Source: JAJFVC01 sp039698075 (GTDB taxonomy: Bacteria > Planctomycetota > Planctomycetia > Pirellulales > Thermoguttaceae). From it: a DNA stretch of 49,114 nt. The notes beneath the pieces are model-generated. The model did no database searches and was not told the DNA's origin. It worked only from the letters and a program-made list of their open reading frames with translations. The translations under genes were made by a program, and so were the position numbers. The stretch is from contig JBDKTJ010000059.1 in the NCBI GenBank assembly GCA_039698075.1, positions 1 to 49,114 on the forward strand, written 5' to 3'. Shown in pieces: positions 8,654 through 15,007 of the stretch. Numbering within the stretch: position 1 is the stretch's first letter; each line of letters starts with the position of its first letter.

Positions 8654-8955
8654 CTTTTTGCGTACGGCGGACTGGTTCCTAGCACGTCCGCGTGGCCGGC
8701 CTCGCATTACATCAAAAAAGTAGAATGTCCCCTTTGTTCCCTACTACAGTCCGTGGCCGCGTCGGCAACATCGGAACACAGAGCCGAGAGTGTCAACAAG
8801 GAGGGACATCCGAGAGAGCGGAGAGCATGGCAGGCTGGTCGTGCCGAAGAGAACGGCCACACGAAGCGATTCTCCAAAAGAGCAGCCTGTACTTGCTGTG
8901 GCGGAAGAGACCAACAGCAGCACGGGGCCTGTGTATTGTCCGAGTGCAAGAAGCC
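8654..8955. other. Gap between antitoxin and HAF gene
   Basis: About 300 bp of island DNA between the antitoxin and the convergent HAF-repeat gene. Short frames exist on both strands, but none has a recognisable domain or a good ribosome site. No terminator with a T-tract was seen. Confidence 0.5.
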
Positions 8956-10056
8956 CTACGCTACTTGTCGGCGTCGCCAAGCGTAGGCAAACAGGCTGGC
9001 GGCAGCGATGCCGACGAGGACGATGGTGGAAGGTTCGGGCATAGGAGTCAGGAGAACAGCGTGTTGTCCACTGGAGTTGGCACCTATGCCCACGATCTGC
9101 CCGCTGTCGTTGATGGCATTTGCCCCATAAAGAGTCCAGCCCGATGGAATCAGTGCGTTCAGATCAGTCATCATCCCGTTGCAAAAGATGAAGGCATGGT
9201 TGATGGGGTCACCGTAATAATCATAGCCAACAGCAGACCACCCCACAACCTGTCCGCTGCCATTGATGCCAGCGGCCCAGCTACTTCTGCCGCCAAATGC
9301 TCCGATACTCTGCATCGCCCCGCTGCCGTTATAAAGGAAAGCTTGGCGGTCACCGCTGCTGGTGTCAGACCACCCCACGACCTGCCCGCTATCGTTGATA
9401 CCCGTAGCTCCACTGAACGCTCCACCGAGTGTGCCAAGATCTTGCATCAATCCGCTGCCGCTGTACAGAAAGGCATGAGTTGAATATGAGGCGCTGGCTG
9501 TGTCAGCCTCTCCCACGACTTGTCCGCTGTTGTTGATCCCGTAAGCTACACTGCCAGATCCACCGAGTGTGCCAAGATCTTTCAACGATCCCGTGCCGTT
9601 GCATAGGAAGGCGTGGTAGGAATCGCTGGTGCTGGACCACCCCACGATCTGTCCATCATTGTTGATACCTGTGGCGTAACTTTGTAATCCGCCAAGTGTC
9701 CCAAGCTTCTGCATTGGCCCATTGCCACTGTACAAAAAAGCTTGGTATGGATGGCTAGGCCCCCATGTGTATCCCACAACCTGTCCGCTATTGTTGATAC
9801 CTGTAGCATAACTTTTTGTTGTGCCAAAGGTGCCGAGGTTTTGCATAGAACCGCTGCTATATCGGAAGGCGCGAGAGCCTGCCAAATTACTCCAGGAGTA
9901 CCCCACTACTTGCCCATCAGCATTTATGCCGGTCGCTCGGCTCGATGTGTAGCCAGAAAGACTTCCCAGATCCGTTACGGTGTATTGAATGACGCCCCAA
10001 GCACTACGTACAGCAAATGACAACAGCACCGTCATCGCTACTACATATCGTCTCAT
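8956..10056 (-). CDS. Secreted HAF-repeat protein with PEP-CTERM anchor
   Basis: Exported protein of 366 residues from the ATG at 10056, preceded by GGGAAGG. Signal peptide at residues 1-21 (MRRYVVAMTVLLSFAVRSAWG). The body is seven tandem units of about 45 residues, each ending in a G-I-N-x-x-G-Q-V/I-V-G motif and separated by HAFLY and LGTLGG stretches; this is the extracellular HAF repeat pattern. The C-terminus is a PEP-CTERM sorting signal (PEPSTIVLVGIAAASLFAYAWRRR). The protein is probably processed and attached at the cell surface or matrix; its function is unknown. It is the main cargo of the tRNA-His island and converges on the toxin-antitoxin genes. The repeats are also visible in DNA as recurring CCACGACCTG/TTGTTGATACC-like blocks. 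Confidence 0.85.
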   Translation of the reverse strand: MRRYVVAMTVLLSFAVRSAWGVIQYTVTDLGSLSGYTSSRATGINADGQVVGYSWSNLAGSRAFRYSSGSMQNLGTFGTTKSYATGINNSGQVVGYTWGPSHPYQAFLYSGNGPMQKLGTLGGLQSYATGINNDGQIVGWSSTSDSYHAFLCNGTGSLKDLGTLGGSGSVAYGINNSGQVVGEADTASASYSTHAFLYSGSGLMQDLGTLGGAFSGATGINDSGQVVGWSDTSSGDRQAFLYNGSGAMQSIGAFGGRSSWAAGINGSGQVVGWSAVGYDYYGDPINHAFIFCNGMMTDLNALIPSGWTLYGANAINDSGQIVGIGANSSGQHAVLLTPMPEPSTIVLVGIAAASLFAYAWRRRQVA

Positions 10057-10431
10057 CTTGCTACCTTCCCTAACGTTGTAGGTAAGTCGTCGTCCTGGAA
10101 TGAGAAAATCAACACGGCACGGACCCTGCCGCCAAAACCATGGAACACTGGCCCACAACAAACGAGGCAGGCAATAGCCAAGGCAAGCTGCGAACCATAG
10201 CAAAGATAGCGAACAATCTAACACGCCCCCAATTGTCAGTCAACACCCACCTCGGAGTGTCAATGGGTGGTGTCAAACCTCAAACGCAACGCCGACTCTT
10301 GCGTCTCGCCTGGGGAAGATGCTATCAAAAACCCTTGTTATTTGGGAAGCACCGAAAGAACATGGCGTTTGGCCGGCCAAGCGTAGCACGGGACAACGGC
10401 GGGCTGAGTGCGAGATGTTCGAGTGCTCGAC
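10057..10431. other. Upstream region of the HAF gene to the right island repeat
   Basis: About 375 bp with no supported gene. It should hold the minus-strand promoter of the HAF gene, but no convincing -35/-10 pair was found. The last roughly 64 bp (10368-10431) align without gaps to 7741-7804, with visible divergence, extending the island boundary homology. Confidence 0.5.
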
Positions 10432-10553
10432 GTGCCTAGAAAAAGGCCCCAGAGACCGCTGGTGGGTTCTCCGGGGCGTCACTGGACAACTCGTAATCCG
10501 CAAAGGGTGGCTGATGGGACTTGAACCCACGACATCCAGATCCACAATCTGGC
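10432..10553. repeat. Right 122-bp direct repeat (att-like)
   Basis: Right copy of the island boundary repeat, overlapping the intact tRNA-His from its anticodon stem through the 3' end and the downstream terminator. One base differs from the left copy (10504 versus 7877). Beyond 10553 the sequence completes the tRNA, whereas the left copy diverges. Confidence 0.85.
10440..10477 (-). terminator. Rho-independent terminator of tRNA-His
   Basis: On the minus strand, a GC-rich hairpin (GCCCCGGAGAACC paired with GGTCTCTGGGGC, one bulge, 10446-10477) is followed by a T-tract (10440-10444). It lies about 28 nt after the 3' end of tRNA-His and is duplicated in the left repeat at 7813-7850. Confidence 0.8.
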
Positions 10554-10580
10554 ACTCTAACCAACTGAGCTACAGCCACC
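10506..10580 (-). tRNA. tRNA-His (GTG anticodon)
   Basis: Complete minus-strand cloverleaf. The acceptor pairs GGTGGCTG with CAGCCACC, including the extra 5' G(-1) opposite C73 that marks tRNA-His. The D-arm is GTAGCTCAGTTGGTTAGAGT, the anticodon stem is CCAGA/TCTGG with loop TTGTGGA, and the T-arm is GTGGGTTCAAGTCCCAT. CCA is not encoded. Its 3' half, from the anticodon stem on, is the island-borne replacement. Confidence 0.96.
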
Positions 10581-10588
10581 GTGTTTTT

Positions 10589-10619
10589 TTGCAAGTCATT
10601 GACTTAACACGACTTGCAA
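10589..10619. repeat. 9-bp inverted repeat upstream of tRNA-His
   Basis: TTGCAAGTC (10589-10597) and GACTTGCAA (10611-10619) form a perfect inverted repeat with a 13-nt spacer, 8 nt upstream of the tRNA 5' end on the minus strand. It overlaps where the tRNA promoter should be and has no T-tract in the right place for a terminator. Role unknown. Confidence 0.4.
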
Positions 10620-10735
10620 CACCCCAAACCGCTTCGCAAACAAGCGAGCATCGGCCGGGAAGACCTTAATTATACCATGGGGTTGCCGTCCGGCAATGGC
10701 CCGGCTGAGCCGTTGCGATGCGATGAGACGGTCTC

Positions 10736-11395
10736 TCACCGCGACGCACTTTGAAGCATTTGCGGGGTGATTTCGCTCAAACTGCGAATCACCGCCCCGG
10801 CGGCCTTCAGGTCCGACGGCGTGCGACCGGTGCTCAACAGCCCGATGCTGAACATGCCAGCCGCGTTGGCGGCCGCCACTCCGGCCGGCGCGTCTTCGAC
10901 CACCGCGCAACACGTCGGCGACACGTTCAATCGTTCGGCGGCCAACAGAAAGACTTGTGGATCGGGCTTTCCGCGAACCACATCGCAGCCGGTGACCAAC
11001 ACGCTGAACAGGTCTCGCACGCCGAGCCGATCGACCACCAACTCGACATTCTCCGGCGGGCCCGAACTTCCGACGGCCAGTCGAAAACCGACCCGATGCA
11101 ACGTCCGCAGCAAATCGGCCGCGCCCGGCATGGCGGGAAAATCGGTGTTGATGATCTCCCGAAACGCCGCTTCCTTTTGGGCGTCGATCGCGGCGACTTC
11201 CGTGGCCGAGCAGCGTCCCTCGCCCCAAAAGTGCGCGATGATCTCGCGGCTGGTGCGTCCGAACATCTTGGCGAACTCCGTCGGATCGCAACGGACGCCT
11301 TCCGACTCGGCGGCGTCGAGCCAGCTTTGCCAATGGGCCTGATAGCTGTCGATCAGCACGCCGTCCATATCAAAAATCACGGCTTGAATAGGCAT
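10736..11395 (-). CDS. HAD-superfamily hydrolase, beta-phosphoglucomutase-like
   Basis: Haloacid dehalogenase superfamily protein of the beta-phosphoglucomutase/phosphatase subgroup, 219 residues from the ATG at 11395; an in-frame TTG at 11413 is less likely. Motif I FDMDGVLIDS (nucleophile Asp and general acid Asp) is near residue 8. A helical cap follows, then motif II VGSSGPPENVELV, a Lys in GKPDPQVFL, and motif IV VVEDAPAGVAAANAAGM. Cytoplasmic; the substrate is probably a phosphosugar, but it could equally be a phosphoglycolate-type phosphatase. Transcribed toward tRNA-His. Confidence 0.88.
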   Translation of the reverse strand: MPIQAVIFDMDGVLIDSYQAHWQSWLDAAESEGVRCDPTEFAKMFGRTSREIIAHFWGEGRCSATEVAAIDAQKEAAFREIINTDFPAMPGAADLLRTLHRVGFRLAVGSSGPPENVELVVDRLGVRDLFSVLVTGCDVVRGKPDPQVFLLAAERLNVSPTCCAVVEDAPAGVAAANAAGMFSIGLLSTGRTPSDLKAAGAVIRSLSEITPQMLQSASR

Positions 11396-11474
11396 GGGCG
11401 TCTGATGCGTCAACCACTTTTGGTGTTGACTCTAGTGCGATTTCACTCTCGCTGTAACGTATTGGGTGTTAACT

Positions 11475-12854
11475 CTAAAGATTTCCGACGGCCCGCCGCA
11501 ATCGCAAGTCGGCCAGCACGGCCTCGTAGGAACTGTTGTAAAAGTTCGTGTAGGCCTGCAATCGCAGCGTCTCGGCGTCGAGCACCTCGGTGTTCGTGCC
11601 CACCTGATGTTGATAGCGGTCGCGCGCCACGCGGAGGTTTTCGTCGGCCTGGGCGGTCGCCGGCCGCACGGCCTCGACGCGATGCAGGGCCGTTTGCAAA
11701 TCGAGCCATTTTTGGCGGACTTCCAACGCGATCATCGACTGGGCGTCCCGGAACAAACGGACGGTGGCCTCGGCCTTTTCGTTCAGGGCGGCGCTCTGAT
11801 TGCTGATGCGGCCCGAGTCGATCGGCGTCCATTGCAGTCCGACGCCGACCACCGCCACGCCGTTGGGATCGACGTATTCGTTTTCCAGATAGGCGTAGCC
11901 GCCCTGCACGCCGATTTGCGGCGCCTTTTTCGCCTGAACGCTGGCGGCTTGTTCGCGTAAGGCCCTCGATTGCGACGACAGCGCCGACAGTTCGGGCCGC
12001 GACTGCATCGCCTGCTGCGTCAGTTGGTTGATATCGCTCGGAAACTCTTTGGTCTGCACCTCGGCCAGACCGACCGGCATATCCAAGGCCCGACCCAGCG
12101 CCCGATTGTAGGCCGCGTTGGCCACTTGCAGCATGTTGTGGATTTGCAGGGCCTCTTGCCGGGCGTTGGCCAGCGCCACTTGGGCCGCCAGCAGATCGTT
12201 CTTGGGCACCAATCCCTTTTCAAAATATCCGCCGACGTCCCGGGCGTGCGATTCGAGGCTCACGACTTTGCTGTCGACCACTTCAATCAAACGATGCACG
12301 CGCAAGACGGAGACGTAGATCTCGGCCACGTTCATTTTGACGTCCAGCACGGTCCGTTCGCAATCCGCCTCGTTGGCTTTGACGCCCTCGCTGGCCGCAT
12401 TGATGCCGTGCGTAATCCGGCCGAACGTGTAGATCGGCTGATTGACCATCGCCTGGAACCCGACGCCGCTGCTATTGATGAACGGCATTTCGAGCGACGG
12501 AAGCGGCGACGGCAACGCCGCGGAAAACGTCGGTTGGTCGCTCAAGGCGTAATACGTGCTGCCCATCTTCAAGGCGGGAAACCGCTCGGCTTCGGCCGCA
12601 GCCAACGTGCTGGAGGCCGAGTTGGCGTTCCACCGGCTGGCCGCGATGCGTTGGTCCACTTCCAACGCCACTTGCCAGGCGTCGTCAAGCGATTCCGTCG
12701 AGGTCGGGGCTGGCGGGCCACCGGTCCACGGATTAATATTGGGGGCCGGCGGTATTTCGCCATCCGCTAGAGGGGCAGCCATGGCCCGTCCCAACAGACA
12801 GCAGACCACCGTCAAGAAGACGATAATTCTGCCAAGACTCGGCAAGAACCCCAT
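11475..12854 (-). CDS. TolC-like outer membrane efflux protein
   Basis: Outer membrane channel component of a tripartite efflux or type I secretion system (OEP family), 459 residues. The start is the ATG at 12854, which follows GGAGGT at a 6-nt spacing. A signal peptide is visible (RIIVFLTVVCCLLGRAMA). Two OEP repeats follow, rich in Ala/Gln/Leu coiled-coil helices, with LDDAWQVALEVDQRI at the start of repeat one and a conserved-type TPIDSGRISNQSAALNEKAEA region in repeat two. No inner-membrane pump or adaptor gene is next to it, so its partners must lie elsewhere. The ancestral role cannot be narrowed further. Confidence 0.87.
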   Translation of the reverse strand: MGFLPSLGRIIVFLTVVCCLLGRAMAAPLADGEIPPAPNINPWTGGPPAPTSTESLDDAWQVALEVDQRIAASRWNANSASSTLAAAEAERFPALKMGSTYYALSDQPTFSAALPSPLPSLEMPFINSSGVGFQAMVNQPIYTFGRITHGINAASEGVKANEADCERTVLDVKMNVAEIYVSVLRVHRLIEVVDSKVVSLESHARDVGGYFEKGLVPKNDLLAAQVALANARQEALQIHNMLQVANAAYNRALGRALDMPVGLAEVQTKEFPSDINQLTQQAMQSRPELSALSSQSRALREQAASVQAKKAPQIGVQGGYAYLENEYVDPNGVAVVGVGLQWTPIDSGRISNQSAALNEKAEATVRLFRDAQSMIALEVRQKWLDLQTALHRVEAVRPATAQADENLRVARDRYQHQVGTNTEVLDAETLRLQAYTNFYNSSYEAVLADLRLRRAVGNL

Positions 12855-13356
12855 TTTAACACCTCCGATGCCCTCGGATATCCAAACTGGCAATCTGGGT
12901 AATTTTTGCCTAAAAAACCGTTTATACGCATTAGATAGATTCGTCCGATGTTACGGCCAACATTGAGTCGCGAAAGGAAAAAGTGGCCATAATCGACACG
13001 AAATTTCCACAGAGATAGACAGGCTGTATGGTGGGTCAGCCTGGCGGGTGGTGTGCGGATGGCCAGATGTGATTGCAATGCAATCTGGAAAAAAGGCGGT
13101 TGGCTACTGGGGGGCACCGGAAGAAAGCCTGATTCATTCCACCATTGGTAAGATCTGCGCCTGCCGAAAGGTAGCTCGACGCAATAATCACATCCAGTTT
13201 TTTTAGCCGACACGCCGAGCGTCACCGGTCGCACACCGACGCGGACTCTCGGCGCCCGACGTCGTCGACGCCGGACAGCCGAGAAGCCGCAGGTTCGTTT
13301 TGGCCGAAACGTTGATCGTGAGACGGCGAATCAATAGTGTGCGTTCTGACCACGGG
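12855..13356. other. Gene-free stretch between PEP-CTERM and TolC-like genes
   Basis: About 500 bp between two minus-strand genes. A minus-strand TATAAA (in GCGTATAAACG, near 12922-12931) could be a -10 for the efflux gene, but no good -35 was found. A 7-bp inverted repeat (TCTCGGC/GCCGAGA) lies near 13246-13286. No frame here looks like a protein. Confidence 0.4.
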
Positions 13357-14538
13357 CTATGATTTGCCCAATGCTCGGCGCAGCCACGACTTTTGAGCGA
13401 ACCACAGCGTTCCTGCTGCGGCCAGCAAGAGCAAGGTGGACGGCTCAGGCGCTGACACGGGATCGTAGGCCAGATAGATATTATTTCCCGAACCCGAACT
13501 TGCTAAAAAAGAAATTACGGGGAGGTCGTTCGCATCGAAGGCCAATCCCACACGCTGCTCCGACAGCACGTTTTCCCAGTTCATCAGGTTGCTGTTCCAC
13601 AAACCGGTGGTCACTTCGCGAATCGTCCATCCATCGCCGCCGTCCTTGTAGGCGTACATGAGTTCGCTGCAACTGCCCGAGCTCTGAACCCATGCGGCCC
13701 CCACGCCTCCGAGACTGTCGGCAGCGAGCGTCGCACCAAAATAGCACCAATCACATGAAGCCAACGTTTGCGTCGTCCAGCCATTGACAATGTCAAAATC
13801 GCTGGCAATCAATCGCATACCGTTGGCCGTGTCGTAGGAACCGACGATATGTGTTCGGCCGAGACTATCCATCGCCAGATCGGCGTTGTAGAACCAGGTC
13901 GCGGATTGCGGTTTAAATTTGTCGCCTCCGGTCCACTGACCTGTCCAAGCGAGTCTCTGATAATAGCGTCCCGCGTCGTCAATGGCCCCGAGGTCTCCCG
14001 TCGGCGAAGTGGCGATATCGAGCAAGTTGCCAGGACAAAACGACGAGGGGATGGTGTTTGCCGTGCCCTTGATGAGATTGCCGTGGCTGTCGAAAGCGAT
14101 CGCCATGACGCCGGTCATGGCCGCCCCGAAGCCGGTCGATGAACTGCCGACGACGGCCGCGCTCGATGTGCCGGACATCCTTGAATTCACAACCACGCCG
14201 ATCTGTCCGGTGGAGCTTGTTGCCGCCGAGAGGGATGAACTGCCCGTGACTGGAAGCAGGTTCGTGCCAATTTGATGCCAATAGGTTCCTGTTGCGCTGT
14301 TGAAGGTAGGATATAAAGAGTACGCGTTGACGTTCTGATCGTAATAGGAAGAGCTGTTGTTAACCGCAAAGATGACAGGCCAAGCCTGGCCATCGCGCAT
14401 AGCGACCGCCGTTTGGTAGTCTGCGGTCTGAAACCCCGTCTTTTGATAAACCCAATTGAGTCCCGTGCCATCCGACGCCATTGCTGCGGATGCCGCTAAA
14501 CTTAACGCGAAGACGCATGCTAAGACGTTCAATCTCAT
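13357..14538 (-). CDS. Secreted protein with PEP-CTERM anchor
   Basis: Exported protein of 393 residues. The signal peptide is VLACVFALSLAASAAMA; the start at 14538 follows GGGAG. The body is Ser/Gly-rich and looks like a repeated beta structure, with recurring phrases such as AFDSHGNL, AMDSLGRTHIVGSYD, AADSLGGVGAAW and AFDANDLPVISF, reminiscent of a beta-propeller. Cysteines pair locally (SCDWCYF, SSGSCSEL). The C-terminus is a PEP-CTERM signal (APEPSTLLLLAAAGTLWFAQ followed by basic residues). It is probably surface-associated; no specific function is recognisable. It is unrelated in sequence to the island's HAF protein, although both share the sorting signal. Confidence 0.8.
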   Translation of the reverse strand: MRLNVLACVFALSLAASAAMASDGTGLNWVYQKTGFQTADYQTAVAMRDGQAWPVIFAVNNSSSYYDQNVNAYSLYPTFNSATGTYWHQIGTNLLPVTGSSSLSAATSSTGQIGVVVNSRMSGTSSAAVVGSSSTGFGAAMTGVMAIAFDSHGNLIKGTANTIPSSFCPGNLLDIATSPTGDLGAIDDAGRYYQRLAWTGQWTGGDKFKPQSATWFYNADLAMDSLGRTHIVGSYDTANGMRLIASDFDIVNGWTTQTLASCDWCYFGATLAADSLGGVGAAWVQSSGSCSELMYAYKDGGDGWTIREVTTGLWNSNLMNWENVLSEQRVGLAFDANDLPVISFLASSGSGNNIYLAYDPVSAPEPSTLLLLAAAGTLWFAQKSWLRRALGKS

Positions 14539-14955
14539 AACAGGCTCCCTTTCTTACACCGTGTGACTCAACAGGCCACGAAGAGGAATGAAAAGCTGAG
14601 TATGGACTAACCGGAGACGTCGGATTCCGCCTCCAGAAACAATGGGGGGGCAAAAAAAGAAGAAATGGTGCCCAACGACCGCACCAAGCTGCACGCAGAT
14701 GCCGCGTAAAGCAACGCGACAAGCGAACAGACTGACAGAAAACAGCGAATTTTCTGATGCCGATAAGATCACCGACAACCTCCGAGACATCTTTCACAAC
14801 CGCGCTGCCTCCCGATGGGGGGTGTAGTAGTTACAAAATTCCACTGATACACAGACGAAGCTACTATTTATACGCATGGTCGCCAAAATTGCAAACACTT
14901 TTTAGAGTGGGTATTTTCGGTGGGTATTGCATGGCCACTTTTGCGGGTGGCCGTC
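14539..14955. other. Divergent intergenic region upstream of recQ
   Basis: About 420 bp between the minus-strand PEP-CTERM gene and recQ. It contains a small inverted repeat (CAGAAAA/TTTTCTG, 14736-14756) and AT-rich stretches near 14835-14930, but no supported gene. Confidence 0.4.
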
Positions 14956-14983
14956 TTGTTTACGCGCGATGAGCCCCTATAAT
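14956..14983 (+). promoter_or_regulatory. recQ promoter
   Basis: A -10 consensus TATAAT (14978-14983) with TTGTTT (14956-14961) 16 bp upstream. Transcription would start near 14990, after the in-frame ATG at 14969, which supports the ATG at 15008 as the recQ start. Confidence 0.65.
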
Positions 14984-15007
14984 TTCGGAATTGGCGAGGC
15001 CCGCGCG

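Larger units (their letters stand above)
7805..10553. mobile_element. tRNA-His-integrated mini-island (toxin-antitoxin plus HAF/PEP-CTERM cargo)
   Basis: A segment of about 2.7 kb bounded by a 122-bp direct repeat (7805-7926 and 10432-10553) that matches at 121 of 122 positions. The right copy lies in an intact tRNA-His gene on the minus strand. The left copy is only its 3' half plus the tRNA terminator. This is the layout left when an element integrates into a tRNA 3' end and carries a replacement end. Cargo: a RelE/ParE-like toxin, an XRE antitoxin and a secreted HAF-repeat protein. No integrase lies inside; a recombinase remnant lies just outside the left repeat. Left of the exact repeat, the next roughly 64 bp of the two copies still align without gaps at clearly lower identity (about two thirds by eye). 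Confidence 0.72.

Noticed and set aside
9000..10000. Periodic repeats considered as a CRISPR array
   Set aside because: The spacing of about 135-140 bp and in-frame translation on the minus strand show these are HAF protein repeats, not CRISPR repeats with spacers.
10319..10669. Plus-strand frame across tRNA-His with a matching frame at 7683-7952
   Set aside because: The two share protein-level similarity only because both read through the tRNA/terminator direct repeat; they are not genes.
12812..13234. Minus-strand frame of 140 codons upstream of the TolC-like gene
   Set aside because: It overlaps the signal peptide of the efflux gene, has no ribosome site and reads as non-coding composition.
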